Position numbers and translations under genes: made by a program. This document shows, piece by piece, positions 28,005-38,150 of a stretch of DNA of 64,000 nucleotides. Every line of letters begins with the position of its first letter. Within the stretch, counting starts at the first letter, position 1. The notes under the pieces were generated by a model, which had not been told where the DNA came from, ran no database searches, and saw only the letters and a list, made by a program, of their open reading frames with translations. Source of the DNA: Mesorhizobium ciceri biovar biserrulae WSM1271 (lineage in GTDB: Bacteria; Pseudomonadota; Alphaproteobacteria; Rhizobiales; Rhizobiaceae); contig NC_014918.1 in the NCBI RefSeq assembly GCF_000185905.1, positions 310,001 to 374,000 on the forward strand, in the 5' to 3' direction.

Positions 28005-30770
28005 ATGGAACAGCGCCGGTCGTCGCAGAGCTTCAAGCGTAAGGAACTGGTCGGCAAGCTTGATCCTGTCGGGGTGCGCGCCTTCAAGGCCGCGGCCGAT
28101 AGCGCCAAGCTGCGCGGCAATCCTTACGTCGAACTCGTTCACTTCATCGAGCAGCTGGTGCTTTCCGACCGCTCCGATGTGCAAATGATAATCGCCGATG
28201 CGGGACTGGATGCCAGCCGGCTCACGGCAGATATGACCCGTGCCGTCGACAAGTTGCCCTATGGCGCAACCTCGATCGAGGAATTCTCCGATCATATCTT
28301 CCATGCAATCCAGGAAGCCTGGAACCTCGCGACGCTGGAGTTCGGCGTCGAGGAAGTCCGCAGCGCCCATATTCTGCTTTCCTGCCTGAAAACCCCGGTT
28401 CTGGAAGGCCTGCTGTCGAAGATCAGCGGCGAGTTCGACAAGATCGACGCCGATGCGGTTGTCGCGCGGTTCGCCGATGTCGTGGAAGGTTCGCTCGAAG
28501 GCGGCGCAGCCATCGCGGTTCCCGCGGCTGAAACGCCGAAGCGGACCATGGGCGGAGATTCGGCCTTGGCGAAATTCGCCACCGATCTGACCCAACGCGC
28601 CCGCGAGGGCAAGATCGATCCGGTCGTCGGCCGCGATCCGGAGATCCGGCAGATAGTCGACATCCTGATGCGGCGTCGGCAAAACAACCCGATCCTGACC
28701 GGCGAGGCCGGGGTCGGCAAGACGGCGGTCGTTGAGGGCTTTGCCTTGCGTATCGCTCAGGGCGATGTGCCGCCCACGCTGCAAGGCGTCAGCGTGCGCA
28801 TGCTCGATGTCGGATTGATGCAGGCGGGCGCCAGCGTGAAGGGCGAATTCGAAAAACGGCTGAAGGCTGTGATCGACGAGGTTCAATCGTCCGAAACGCC
28901 GGTCATCCTGTTCATCGACGAGGCCCACACCTTGATTGGCGCCGGCGGTGCTGCCGGAACCGGTGATGCCGCCAATCTCTTGAAGCCGGCGCTGGCACGG
29001 GGCGAACTTCGCACCATCGCCGCAACGACCTGGGCCGAATATAAGCAGCACATCGAGAAAGACCCGGCGCTGACCCGCCGTTTCCAGGTGGTCAAGATCG
29101 ACGAGCCGTCGGAGGCGGTGGCCGTTCTGATGTTGCGCGGGGTGGCAGGGGTTCTGGAGCAACACCACAAGGTGCAGATACTCGACGAGGCGATCGAGGC
29201 AGCAGTCGGCCTGTCGCATCGCTACATCCCGGCACGGCAACTGCCTGACAAGGCGGTGAGCCTCCTCGACACCGCCTGCGCCCGTGTCGCCATATCGCAG
29301 CATGCTACGCCAGCCGAGGTCGAGGACATCATGCGCCGCCGCCAGGCTCTGGAGGTCGAGCGCGGCATCATCGGGCGCGAGGCCGCGATCGGCATCGAGG
29401 TGGCTGAACGGCAGGCGCGCGTCGACACCGGGCTTGCCGAAAGCGAGATCACCCTGGCTGCGGCGCAGCAGCGTTGGGATCGTGAAAAGGTGCTCGTCGC
29501 CGAGATACTCGAACTGCGCGCCAGGCTGCGCGGCGAGGGTGTGGCGCTCGATGCGGCCACCGTTGGGGCCGATGCCGAACCGGCAGCGGCGAACGCAGAA
29601 AAGACCAAGGTAGCGGAGTCGTCAGAGACTGAGCCGCCCAAGGCCGCCCAGACGGACGCGGAGACACAGGCCGCTGCCGATCCTGCCGCCGATCTCGCCC
29701 GATTGCGCGCACTGATGGCCGAATTGGCAGCGGCACAAGGCGAGACACCGCTGATTCTGCCCTCGGTTGACCGCAATGCAGTGGCCGCCGTGGTCCAGGA
29801 CTGGACCGGGATCCCGACCGGACGGATGCTGTCCAGCCAGACCGAAAAAGCGCTCAAGCTCGCCGCCACGCTTTCGGAACGGGTTGTGGGGCAGGATCAC
29901 GCCATGGAGATGATCGCCAAACGCGTGCAGACCAGCCGCGCCGGGCTTGGCGCGCCTGAAAAGCCGGTCGGGGTCTTCCTGCTTTGCGGCCCCTCGGGCG
30001 TCGGCAAGACCGAAACGGCATTGGCGCTGGCCGAAACGCTTTACGGTGGCGAGCAGAACCTGATCTCCATCAACATGTCCGAGTTCCAGGAGGCGCACAC
30101 CGTCTCGACACTGAAGGGCGCACCGCCCGGCTATGTCGGCTACGGCAAGGGCGGCATCCTGACCGAAGCGGTGCGCAGAAAACCCTATTCGGTGATCCTG
30201 CTCGACGAGGTCGAGAAGGCGCATCCCGACGTCCACGAAATCTTCTTCCAGGTCTTCGACAAGGGAATGATGGACGACAGCGAGGGCCGCCGGATCGATT
30301 TCAAGAACACCCTGATCCTGCTCACCTCGAATGTCGGCTCCGAAGTTATCATGGACCGCACAAGGAATGGCACGCTGCGGACCGGGCTCGACGATCTGGA
30401 TACCGCCTTGCGCAGCCCATTGCTGAAGGTCTTCCCGGCTGCCTTCCTTGGCCGGGTGGTGACCATTCCTTACTATCCGCTCTCTGATTCGATGATCGAG
30501 GCGATCACTGGCCACCAGTTCGCCAAGATCGCTCGCCGGTTGCGGGCAACCAACGATGCGGAACTGGTGATCGGCGACGGTGTCATGGATCTGGTCAAGG
30601 CCCGCTGCACCGAGATCGAATCCGGCGGGCGGATGATCGATGCCATCCTGACCAACACGCTGCTGCCGGAACTGAGCCGCGGCGTGCTTAACCGGTCGCT
30701 CGAGGGCGAAAAGATGACCAAAGTCACCGTCGGCGCCTCCAAGGAAGGTTTCACTTATTCCTTCGAGTAG
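28005..30770 (+). CDS. clpV: T6SS sheath-recycling AAA+ ATPase ClpV (TssH)
   Basis: The product has 921 residues. The N-domain (about 1-150) opens [30 protein letters not shown]1 has Walker [14 protein letters not shown] near residue 232 and Walker [12 protein letters not shown] near 300. A coiled middle domain with an Ala/Glu-rich insert lies near 505-590. AAA2 has [14 protein letters not shown] near 662 and [16 protein letters not shown] near 730. ClpV unfolds contracted TssB-TssC sheaths for reuse. The ATG at 28005 has a good AGGAG eight bases upstream. It is transcribed away from the tss operon. Confidence 0.96.
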   Translation: MEQRRSSQSFKRKELVGKLDPVGVRAFKAAADSAKLRGNPYVELVHFIEQLVLSDRSDVQMIIADAGLDASRLTADMTRAVDKLPYGATSIEEFSDHIFHAIQEAWNLATLEFGVEEVRSAHILLSCLKTPVLEGLLSKISGEFDKIDADAVVARFADVVEGSLEGGAAIAVPAAETPKRTMGGDSALAKFATDLTQRAREGKIDPVVGRDPEIRQIVDILMRRRQNNPILTGEAGVGKTAVVEGFALRIAQGDVPPTLQGVSVRMLDVGLMQAGASVKGEFEKRLKAVIDEVQSSETPVILFIDEAHTLIGAGGAAGTGDAANLLKPALARGELRTIAATTWAEYKQHIEKDPALTRRFQVVKIDEPSEAVAVLMLRGVAGVLEQHHKVQILDEAIEAAVGLSHRYIPARQLPDKAVSLLDTACARVAISQHATPAEVEDIMRRRQALEVERGIIGREAAIGIEVAERQARVDTGLAESEITLAAAQQRWDREKVLVAEILELRARLRGEGVALDAATVGADAEPAAANAEKTKVAESSETEPPKAAQTDAETQAAADPAADLARLRALMAELAAAQGETPLILPSVDRNAVAAVVQDWTGIPTGRMLSSQTEKALKLAATLSERVVGQDHAMEMIAKRVQTSRAGLGAPEKPVGVFLLCGPSGVGKTETALALAETLYGGEQNLISINMSEFQEAHTVSTLKGAPPGYVGYGKGGILTEAVRRKPYSVILLDEVEKAHPDVHEIFFQVFDKGMMDDSEGRRIDFKNTLILLTSNVGSEVIMDRTRNGTLRTGLDDLDTALRSPLLKVFPAAFLGRVVTIPYYPLSDSMIEAITGHQFAKIARRLRATNDAELVIGDGVMDLVKARCTEIESGGRMIDAILTNTLLPELSRGVLNRSLEGEKMTKVTVGASKEGFTYSFE

Positions 30771-30790
30771 GTTCTGATCGTGTAGAACCT
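30769..30790 (+). terminator. Hairpin just after clpV
   Basis: A 7-base perfect inverted repeat (AGGTTCT at 30769-30775, AGAACCT at 30784-30790) overlaps the clpV stop. No T-run follows, so it may stabilise the mRNA end rather than act as an intrinsic terminator. Confidence 0.3.
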
Positions 30791-31134
30791 CGTCGCCCTC
30801 GGCTGCCGGCCCGCTATTCGCGATCCCCCGTGGCGCCGCAATTCGAGAGGTGGCGGTCTTGCCCGTGCGCGAGAACGACGTGCGCAGCCGGTAGCGGATC
30901 GTCCCCGACAGCACCGGCCCGCCGGTAGCATCGCGCCTGGGCTTGAAAGAAGCTCACTGGCTTATCCGATGTCGCCCAGACGCAAATTCCGCAGGCAATC
31001 CCGAAGGAGATCAACAGGGCGGGCGAGATGGGTAAGCGGTGCAGGGATTGGCTGGGCCTCTTTGTTGCAGACCCGCCCAAAACCTCCTGCAACCGGATCG
31101 GTTCGACATAAAATATTTACCGTGTTGGCATGGT

Positions 31135-31350
31135 TTACGAATGGTTTCGCGGGCCATCCACCTCATGGCCGCTTTGGCTTTGGCCGGACCGGTTAAGGTT
31201 GAGCCGGATGATTTGACCGGCTGCGAAACTCCTCGCAAATTCCTCGTTGTCGAAAAGCTGTTGGGTGGTCACGCCATCCTCGATGATCTGCACCGCCCAT
31301 TGGCCGTCTATGTGTTCTACCCGAACACCGTCCTTCTGATCGTCGCCCAC
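31135..31350 (-). CDS. Small hypothetical protein
   Basis: From a GTG at 31350 (GGGAG upstream) this gives 71 residues; a longer frame starts at 31407. The core [43 protein letters not shown] reads like a compact beta-beta-alpha protein and has coding-like composition. I recall no named family. It stands alone beside phage and IS debris, so it could be a cargo gene or a resident orphan. Existence is moderately supported; function is unknown. Confidence 0.45.
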   Translation of the reverse strand: MGDDQKDGVRVEHIDGQWAVQIIEDGVTTQQLFDNEEFARSFAAGQIIRLNLNRSGQSQSGHEVDGPRNHS

Positions 31351-31470
31351 GCCCGCACTCCCACACAACGATGTGGGAAAAAAACCATGTGATCGGCAAT
31401 CCAGCAAGTCACAAAACCGTACGAATCCGGCCGCTGGTTAACTTTGTAAAAGCGTCGAAATTTTCGCAAA

Positions 31471-31795
31471 TGCCCGCACCCGCAGGAAACCAATTTTGGA
31501 AGGCCCGTAGCTCACACGGCCGCAGCCCGATCATCATCGATCCAGAGAAGCTGTGGACGGCATGTTGCGAGTACTTCGAATGGGTCGACGCGCACCCGCT
31601 CTATGAGGCCAAGCCCTTTGCGTATCAGGGCGAGGTGAAGATAGAGAACGTGGCGAAGATGCGCGCCATGACGATTTCACCAGCCAGGTCGAGGAAATCA
31701 TCCGCACCCAGAAGTTCGAATCGGAACTCACCGGCAAAGACGGCGAACCGTTGCCGCTGGTTCCCGTGGTCAATGTCACAGTCCGCAGTTCTTGA
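31471..31795 (+). pseudogene. Phage terminase small subunit remnant
   Basis: The first part ([34 protein letters not shown], then [27 protein letters not shown]) closely resembles phage small terminase/GP3-type packaging proteins. After MRAMT the reading frame shifts and the text jumps to [16 protein letters not shown], then [13 protein letters not shown], ending at a stop near 31795. The expected middle and later segments are missing. This is an internally deleted, dead copy on the plus strand. Confidence 0.75.
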
Positions 31796-31890
31796 CCTGG
31801 AGCTGCATCCCAAGCAGGGGATAGCATTCAACACCGAAGCGACCGAAACGCTGTATGGTGGCGCGGCCGGCGGCGGCGGCTCCTCATCAT
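31796..31890 (+). pseudogene. Phage terminase large subunit N-terminal fragment
   Basis: About 30 residues ([29 protein letters not shown]) match the start of phage large terminases up to the Walker A loop GGAAGGGKS. The Lys is lost because the sequence breaks there and joins IS-derived sequence. It directly follows the small-subunit remnant, the normal phage order. Confidence 0.7.
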
Positions 31891-32090
31891 GGCGCCGATT
31901 GCTCGGTCGGCCGCGCTCCTTCGACACCAGCCCGCCGGCGCCGTCCTGGTCATAGGCTTGCAACAGCCGGTGAACCTGACTGCGGCTGAGATGAAGAAGC
32001 TCCGCCGCCTGGACGCTCAGCCGCCGGTCGCGGATCTTCTGGATGGCTTCAAGACGATGCAGCTCTTTTTTGCGACAAGGTGATCAAAGG
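31886..32090 (-). pseudogene. ISNCY-type transposase N-terminal fragment, frameshifted
   Basis: On the minus strand the text [60 protein letters not shown] is the N-terminal helix-turn-helix part of an ISNCY-family transposase. A run of six A (T-run at 32045-32051) breaks the frame: VAKK and ELHRLE are in different frames and one more base would join them. The catalytic part is absent. It differs from the intact transposase next door, so it is an older, unrelated element. Confidence 0.7.
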
Positions 32091-32206
32091 CATGCCGGCT
32101 CCGCAATACGCCCGGTCTCACGCCAGGCAGTGTGAAGTCGTCAGCCTTCCTTTCCAGCTTCGAGTTGGCCAGAGCATGAGCTGTGAAAGTCGGGGACTGT
32201 CGCATC

Positions 32207-32233
32207 TCTAAATTGCTCAAGTGTCGCATCTCT
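32207..32233. repeat. Tandem end repeats of the decayed IS
   Basis: Two copies of TGTCGCATCTCTA lie 18 bases apart here. Paired short repeats of this kind are also present at both ends of the intact ISNCY element. Being upstream of the truncated transposase, they probably mark its terminal repeat. The newer IS inserted directly beside them. Confidence 0.5.
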
Positions 32234-32240
32234 ATATAAC

Positions 32241-33938
32241 TGCTACATCCAGTGTGGCGGCGATGTAGAAATGTCGCTCGCTCTGCAAAGTAGAAATGTC
32301 GCCAGGGCCTGTTCGAAGGGCAGGGCGCAGCAAGTTAGAAATGCGACAGTGAGGCGCTTCTTGGCACCGACGTGAGCGTCCGATCGGGCGTCAGCTGGCC
32401 GGGGCTGCGCAGCCCGATCGGGGGCGATCCAGCTTGGCTCTCTGACTTTAACTTTGAGAGCCCGCCTCACTCGGCAGCGGTCAAGCTTGCCAGTGCCTGT
32501 TCTCGCCGCGCGATGACTGCAGGATCGTTCATGAAGTCCGTCCTGCGGCCCGGCTTGGTTCCGCGCTTCTTGTAGGCACTCTGCTCGCTGTTGGTCTTGA
32601 TCTTCGGCGGAGGCCGCGCCTCATCCTGCTGAGCCTTGATCCAAGTCAGCACTTCGCCGAGCCGCTTGTTCTCGGTGACCGCCGTGTGCGTGACGCGCTG
32701 CTCCTTGTCGAAGACGGTGTAGGGCAAGGAACACGCTCTCCATCGAACATCCAGCCGACCGTCGGCGAACTCATGGATATCGACGTATTTGCCGACCAGT
32801 CCGCACGAAAGTTCGTTCTTCTCAAGCATGATCTGCCTGCGTTCGTAGGAGAACGACAATTGCTGGCCGACATAACGCTGCTCCCGCTTGCACAGCACGT
32901 CACGCAGCCGATCTGGCGCAACATTCAATGCGCGATGCAGATTGTCCGGTCGGGCAGGGACCTTGGCGAACCTCTCGTTGAAGTCGACCATGAACGCCGG
33001 CAGGAACGCATTGGCCGCCTCGATGTCCGATATCCCGGCAAGCCGCAGTTCCTTCACAAGCCGGTCCTGCAGCGTCCGATTGACCCGTTCGACCCGGCCC
33101 TTGGCCTGGCTGGAATTGGCACAAAGGATCTCGATGTTGAACTCAGACAAGGCACGCCCGAACTGCGTCATGCCGCGGCCGGCGCGAGCCTCGGCCTTCG
33201 CCACCCGAAACACCGTGTGCTTGTCGGAATAGAATGCGACCGGACAACCGTGCGTCTTCAGATAAAGCTCCAGCGCTTCGAAGTAGCTGAACGTACTCTC
33301 CGACTTCACAAAGCGAAGTTGTTGAAGCGCGCTGGTTGCGTCGTCGATGAAGACGAGCAGGGTGCATGGGTCGCCCCGCTCCTCAAACCAACGGTGATCG
33401 CTGCCGTCGATCTGCACCAGCTCGCCATACGACTCCCGACGTAATCTGGGCTGATGGAACGTCCTGCGGTGCTTTCGGGACAGCCAGATTCCAGCTTCCG
33501 CCATCCATTTGCGCAACGTCTCTCGTGACACGACCAGGCCGTGGTTCGCCGCCAACTTCTCGGCCGCCAAGGTCGGCCCGAAGTCGAGATAGTGTTCCCG
33601 AACCAACTGAACCGCCAGTTCGCCGATGCCGGCGACATATCGATGGTTTGACGGTCGTCCTCGAGCCTTGTGCCGAAGTGCTGCGGCGCCTTCGACGCGG
33701 AACGCCTTCAGCAGACGCTGGACCTGGCGGGTCGTCATATCCAGCACATGCGCCGCCGAGACGACCGTCATGCGCTGCTCCAAAACCTTCGACAGCACCT
33801 CGATGCGTTGCAGCTCGCGCTCGCTCATTAAGATCAGTCCCAACCCGCCGTCTCCCTCGCTCATGGACGAGCAAGGCGACATTCCTACTTTGCGGAATCA
33901 AGACATTTCTATTTTGCGGCAATAATCCAGAAGTCGCA
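32241..33938. mobile_element. ISNCY-family insertion sequence, intact, about 1.7 kb
   Basis: Imperfect inverted ends run inward from 32241 (TGCTACATCC) and 33938 (TGCGACTTCT on the minus strand). Each end holds two internal repeats of the type GCAAAGTAGAAATGTCGC (32261-32277 and 32285-32302; 33875-33893 and 33901-33918). The tetranucleotide TAAC directly abuts both tips (32237-32240 and 33939-33942), consistent with a target duplication. One full transposase gene fills the interior. The element landed between IS debris and an otherwise gene-poor stretch. Confidence 0.75.
32467..33864 (-). CDS. ISNCY family transposase
   Basis: The product has about 465 residues. An N-terminal helix-turn-helix region (MTVVSAAHVLDMTTRQVQRLLKAFRVEG) is followed by an integrase-type DDE core: DGSDHRWFEERGDPCTLLVFIDDATSAL holds the first Asp residues, FYSDKHTVF the second, and the SSQAKGRVERVNRTLQDRLVKEL block the Glu. 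No stops or frameshifts are seen, so it is probably active. Three in-frame ATGs (33882, 33864, 33828) are possible; the most upstream lies inside the terminal repeat, so I prefer a later one. Confidence 0.88.
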   Translation of the reverse strand: MSEGDGGLGLILMSERELQRIEVLSKVLEQRMTVVSAAHVLDMTTRQVQRLLKAFRVEGAAALRHKARGRPSNHRYVAGIGELAVQLVREHYLDFGPTLAAEKLAANHGLVVSRETLRKWMAEAGIWLSRKHRRTFHQPRLRRESYGELVQIDGSDHRWFEERGDPCTLLVFIDDATSALQQLRFVKSESTFSYFEALELYLKTHGCPVAFYSDKHTVFRVAKAEARAGRGMTQFGRALSEFNIEILCANSSQAKGRVERVNRTLQDRLVKELRLAGISDIEAANAFLPAFMVDFNERFAKVPARPDNLHRALNVAPDRLRDVLCKREQRYVGQQLSFSYERRQIMLEKNELSCGLVGKYVDIHEFADGRLDVRWRACSLPYTVFDKEQRVTHTAVTENKRLGEVLTWIKAQQDEARPPPKIKTNSEQSAYKKRGTKPGRRTDFMNDPAVIARREQALASLTAAE

Positions 33939-34198
33939 TAACATACATTATGGAACATGAAATTATGATTTGAAATCAATGTGTTGGTAAAATTTATCGG
34001 CTGTTAGCCACCCGCTCCATCATGCTTTCGCCGCACAAGAAAAGCAAAATGCGTTTCATCGTTGGGCCACCGGGCCCCTTTTGTTGCGAATAGCTGCTTT
34101 GTGCCGCGAGGACCTTGGGAAGCTATTTCCTTTCGAAAAAACAGATTTTTCCTTTCGGGTAGAGGTTGGGATATGATTGCGCGACAGGAGTGCGATCT

Positions 34199-34399
34199 AT
34201 GCAGAGTTTCACCGTCGAGCTGATACGCGACGGCAAAGCTGTGGAACGTGCCGAGGTTCAGGCCGAAAATGTTGTTGAAGCTGCGAAGACGTGGGGACCA
34301 GTAACCATCCCGTACGCCGAAGAGCCTGACATCGGCGAATGGATCAGGGTAACGCACCCTTGCGGCAGCACGACAAGTTGGTTCGAGCCGGATCGTTAA
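34199..34399 (+). CDS. Small hypothetical protein, 66 residues
   Basis: The ATG at 34199 has a clear AGGAG eight bases upstream. The product (MQSFTVELIRDGKAVERAEVQAENVVEAAKTWGPV...) looks like a small beta-alpha protein, with GEWIRVTHPCGSTTSWFEPD at the end. I know no named family. No neighbour is close enough to be an operon partner. The ribosome binding site and compact amphipathic pattern support a real gene. Confidence 0.6.
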   Translation: MQSFTVELIRDGKAVERAEVQAENVVEAAKTWGPVTIPYAEEPDIGEWIRVTHPCGSTTSWFEPDR

Positions 34400-34776
34400 G
34401 CGCGGCCAATTTAGAGCTCACTGGCCAGGATGCGTCAGGGCTGTGGGTAAGAGCCGTGACGAACGTCACGGCGTCGGGATCATAGCAGAAGATGGACGGA
34501 TGACCCGGTGCGAACCAGCGATGACAGCATGTAGTAGGCTAATCCATCTTCCTGATGTCGATCTCGCCCCTCCCCTCTCCCAGGCTGTCCGTCTCGCTTT
34601 CCCTACCCTTCTTCCGCCCGAGCAGGACGACCCTGCTGTTCGGCGCAGCAGGACTGGCCGGCACAGGCCCAACGGTACTACGCGCAGCGCCCAAGCGCAG
34701 CCTTTCGAAACTTGGTGGCACAGACCAGAAGCTTTTATGCAGATTGGAAGTCCAAATTTAAACAGTTCATCCTACG
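34400..34776. other. Gene-free stretch before first GGDEF-EAL gene
   Basis: I see no supported gene in these 377 bases. The open frames here have mixed composition and no family resemblance. A CT-rich patch lies near 34560-34620. The stretch probably carries the promoter of the GGDEF-EAL gene. Confidence 0.4.
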
Positions 34777-37446
34777 TTGGCCGATGGGCTTTTTGTCAAG
34801 GAAACGCAATTGAGCCGGTCGGGCAGAACGGATTTTGACTTTGATGGTGCAAGAAAGGCGGTTTTTTCGACCGCCAACTTGCCGGCGGCAATTGCGTTGG
34901 CCGTGCTTGTGATCTGCGCGGTCCTTGCGGACTTGCAGAACACGAAAGTGTCCGATCAACTCGCGCGCGCCGAAGTCCAGGCCAAGGTCAACATCATAAG
35001 GGCCAAGCTCGAAGGCAATGTAAACGGTAATCTCCAGCTTGTTCAGGGCCTCGTCTCGGCCATAGTTACAGAGCCGTACATGGGACAGCAGAGATTTGCG
35101 TCCCTGGCAAGCAACCTGTTCCGACAGAGATCGCAACTGCGCAACATCGCCGGTGCGCCCGATCTCGTCATCTCGCTGATGTACCCGATGGAAGGCAACC
35201 AGAAGGCGATCGGGCTCGATTACCGCAAGAGCGAGGCGCAACGGACGGCGGCGCTTCGCGCGCGAGACCTCGGCGTTCTTGTGTTGGCAGGCCCCGTCGA
35301 CCTGGCCCAGGGAGGGCGGGGCTTTGTCGGGCGCATTCCCGTCTTTGTGCCGACGGCGGGCGGCGGCAGCCGATTCTGGGGCATCCTCTCCGCTGTCATC
35401 GATGTCGATCAGCTTTACGCGGCGAGCGGCTTGAATGACCCCGGGATTGATATTGATGTCGCCCTGACGGGGACCGACGCGCTTGGCGGTGGCGGCAAAA
35501 AATTCTTCGGGGGAGACAATGTCCTCGCCGGCAAGCCGGTGTCGGCCGATGTGCAACTGCCTTCGGGCTCCTGGCTGATTTCGGCTATACCGAAGGGAGG
35601 CTGGCCGGCCATTCCGAACAATGCGTGGATGTTGCGGGGGCTCATAGCCTTTGCCGGCGCGCTGGTGGTGCTGCCGATCCTGGTGGCCGGGCGACTGTTC
35701 GGCGAACGACAGAAAAACTATGCCGAGCTCAGACGTCTGTCTGGCCGCCTTGAGTTGGCCCTGGAAGCTTCTGGAATTGGCGTGTGGGAGCACGACCTGG
35801 CCACAAAAGAACTGCTATGGGACGACCGCGTCAACCAGATCTACGGCAAGCCAGCCGATGGCAAACCGCGCGGTTATGAAGACTGGGCGATGGCCATTCA
35901 TCCCGAAGATTTTGACAGGGCGCGCCAGGAGTTCGACGCGGCCGCCGAGAGGGAGGGACCGTATTCTTCGCAATATCGAGTCCTGCTAGCGGACGGTACC
36001 ACGCGCCACGTGCGCACGCGCGCAGCCTTCTTCCAGGACATCGGCGGCACGCCGAAGATGATCGGCGCCGAGTGGGACGTCACCAGCGACGTGCTGCTCA
36101 ATGAGACGCTCATTCGAGAGCGCCAGCTGTCGGAATCGAAAAATGCCGAACTCAAGGTCGCAAAGGCGCATGTAGAGCATGTTGCGCTGCACGACCCGCT
36201 GACCGGCCTGCCCAACCGCCGCTATCTCGATGAGTTGCTTGCCGAAAAAAGCGTAACGGGGACCCGCACAGCGCTGCTGCATCTGGACCTCGACCGCTTC
36301 AAGCAGATCAACGATACACTCGGCCACGCAGCCGGTGACGCCATGCTGGTGCACGCCTCCAAGGTCATCAAGGTCAACACGGGTCCCGGTGATTTTGTTG
36401 CACGCATCGGCGGTGACGAGTTCGTCGTGGTGAGCCATGGACGTGATGACAAGCAACTTTCCGCGCTCGGCGACCGCATCATCACGCAGATGCGCCGACC
36501 GGTCGATTTTCAGGGCAACCCGTGCCGGTTCGGGGTGAGCATCGGAATTGCCGCCGGAACCGACGCCAAGCAACTGCTCGTCAACGCCGACCTCGCTCTT
36601 TACCGGGCGAAAGGAAGCGGTCGCAACCGACACGAATTCTTTGACGAAGAGCTGCAAAGCGAGATCGTGCGGACCAAGCAAATTGCCGACGAAATCCTGG
36701 GCGGGTTGGAGCGCGCCGAATTCACAACATACTATCAGCCGCAGTTCGACGCCAGGACACTTGAGATCGTCGGGGTCGAGGCGTTGTCGCGTTGGAAGCA
36801 TCCCGAACGCGGCATCCTGGCCCCACAAAGCTATCTCAAAGTGGCCGAAGAACTCAACGTCGTGGCAGTCATCGATCGCGCTGTCCTGGAACAGGCGCTT
36901 GAGAATTTCGACCAATGGTCGAACAGCGGTCTCAAGATCCCGCACGTCTCGGTCAATGTCTCCGCCAAGCGGTTGGAGGACAAGGATCTGATCGATGGCT
37001 TGCGCAAGCTTGCCATCAGGAAGGGCACGGTGTCGTTTGAGCTGGTTGAGTCCATCTTCCTCGATGAGAATGACGACCTGGTCACCTGGAACCTGGAGCA
37101 CATTAAGGAACTCGGCATCGACATCGAAATCGATGACTTCGGCACCGGCCATGCCTCGATCGTGTCCCTGCTCAAGCTGCAGCCGCGCCGGCTCAAGATC
37201 GACCGCCAACTGATCACGCCCGTCACCCAGTCGATCCCGCAGCGTCAGCTGGTCTCGTCGATCATTGAGATCGGCAAATCGCTCGGCATCGAAGTCATTG
37301 CCGAGGGTGTCGAGACGAATGATCACGCGCGCATCCTGAAGGAGCTTGGTTGCGATATTCTGCAGGGCTATGTTTTTGGCCGCCCAATGGACGCCAAGGC
37401 CTTCACGGCGTTTGCCCAATCGCGCAAATGGTTGGCCGTGGGGTAA
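34777..37446 (+). CDS. Membrane CHASE-PAS-GGDEF-EAL cyclic-di-GMP protein
   Basis: The product has 889 residues from a TTG at 34777; a TTG at 34810 with an AAGGAA site is a good alternative start. A first transmembrane helix near 35-50 leads to a periplasmic CHASE domain (about 60-280; PDLVISLMYPMEGNQKAIGLDYR) and a second helix near 287-310. A PAS domain with PAC tail (LELALEASGIGVWEHD, about 325-440) follows. The GGDEF domain has an intact GGDEF near residue 544, and the EAL domain has an intact GVEALSRW near 665 and DDFGTGHAS. Both catalytic motifs are complete, so it could make or break cyclic di-GMP depending on the signal. Confidence 0.93.
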   Translation: MADGLFVKETQLSRSGRTDFDFDGARKAVFSTANLPAAIALAVLVICAVLADLQNTKVSDQLARAEVQAKVNIIRAKLEGNVNGNLQLVQGLVSAIVTEPYMGQQRFASLASNLFRQRSQLRNIAGAPDLVISLMYPMEGNQKAIGLDYRKSEAQRTAALRARDLGVLVLAGPVDLAQGGRGFVGRIPVFVPTAGGGSRFWGILSAVIDVDQLYAASGLNDPGIDIDVALTGTDALGGGGKKFFGGDNVLAGKPVSADVQLPSGSWLISAIPKGGWPAIPNNAWMLRGLIAFAGALVVLPILVAGRLFGERQKNYAELRRLSGRLELALEASGIGVWEHDLATKELLWDDRVNQIYGKPADGKPRGYEDWAMAIHPEDFDRARQEFDAAAEREGPYSSQYRVLLADGTTRHVRTRAAFFQDIGGTPKMIGAEWDVTSDVLLNETLIRERQLSESKNAELKVAKAHVEHVALHDPLTGLPNRRYLDELLAEKSVTGTRTALLHLDLDRFKQINDTLGHAAGDAMLVHASKVIKVNTGPGDFVARIGGDEFVVVSHGRDDKQLSALGDRIITQMRRPVDFQGNPCRFGVSIGIAAGTDAKQLLVNADLALYRAKGSGRNRHEFFDEELQSEIVRTKQIADEILGGLERAEFTTYYQPQFDARTLEIVGVEALSRWKHPERGILAPQSYLKVAEELNVVAVIDRAVLEQALENFDQWSNSGLKIPHVSVNVSAKRLEDKDLIDGLRKLAIRKGTVSFELVESIFLDENDDLVTWNLEHIKELGIDIEIDDFGTGHASIVSLLKLQPRRLKIDRQLITPVTQSIPQRQLVSSIIEIGKSLGIEVIAEGVETNDHARILKELGCDILQGYVFGRPMDAKAFTAFAQSRKWLAVG

Positions 37447-37707
37447 GGTCATGCCTCGCGCGGTAAGGCAGGCAGGCCGAGCGGTTCAACCGGCGCCCAG
37501 TCGCGAATTGGCTCGAGCACACTGCACTTGCATCGGCAAACCCACCGCCACCCTTGTCCCCAAAGTGCCCGACCGGCTCTGCGTGCCGGTGAAGTGACCG
37601 AAAGCAAATTTCTCGTCAGGTCTCTCAGATCTCATAATCCGACGGTCCGGTGGCGCGGCATGGGCTGTTAGCTCCAGACAGCTGAAGATAGCCAAAAGCG
37701 TCCGGCG

Positions 37708-37989
37708 TTATGGGCGAAGGAGCGCGGCACCAAATTGCGCCCACAATCGATCGCAGTCATTTGCCCTGAGGCTTGGCGTTCCCGGTTCGCCGTAGAAGAC
37801 CATCGCCGAACGGACATCGTAACCGAGCACCGAGGCATTGGCCACGAACTGAATTGCCATTCCCAAATTCATCGCGTTGATCCTTACCTCGGCTTTAGTG
37901 CTGAGATCGACCACGCCGAAAATTTCCGCACCCCCACTTCTGCCGGCCATAACCGTCGTCGAGAGCGCGTTCCCCAAAGCGAGTAGCAT
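37708..37989 (-). CDS. Possible small hypothetical protein
   Basis: This 93-residue frame (MLLALGNALSTTVMAGRSGGAEIFGVVDLSTKAEVRINAMNLGMAIQFVANASVLG...) has GC-rich third codon positions and a GGGGA site nine bases before the ATG. It has no recognised domain. It lies alone in the 704-base gap between the two GGDEF-EAL genes. The rest of that gap holds nothing I can support. Confidence 0.4.
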   Translation of the reverse strand: MLLALGNALSTTVMAGRSGGAEIFGVVDLSTKAEVRINAMNLGMAIQFVANASVLGYDVRSAMVFYGEPGTPSLRANDCDRLWAQFGAALLRP

Positions 37990-38150
37990 TCGTGTTCAGT
38001 CCCCGCAAAGGCCGCTCTCGAACGCGCGCGCGGCGAATTTGTTCCTTGGCAGTTCAACGCCGGGCTATCGAACTGGCCTTTTCAAACTTGCAGCTTGCCT
38101 GATGCCGCGCCTTTAACGGTCCAGCAGTTTTCTTAGCGTAAAGCAGCCTC

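Noticed and set aside
29622..30914. Minus-strand frame opposite clpV
   Set aside because: It covers conserved AAA+ motifs on the other strand and has no family features.
31345..31390. Hairpin TCCCACA/TGTGGGA followed by an A-run as a terminator
   Set aside because: The A-run lies on the plus-strand side, so neither strand has a T-tract after the stem.
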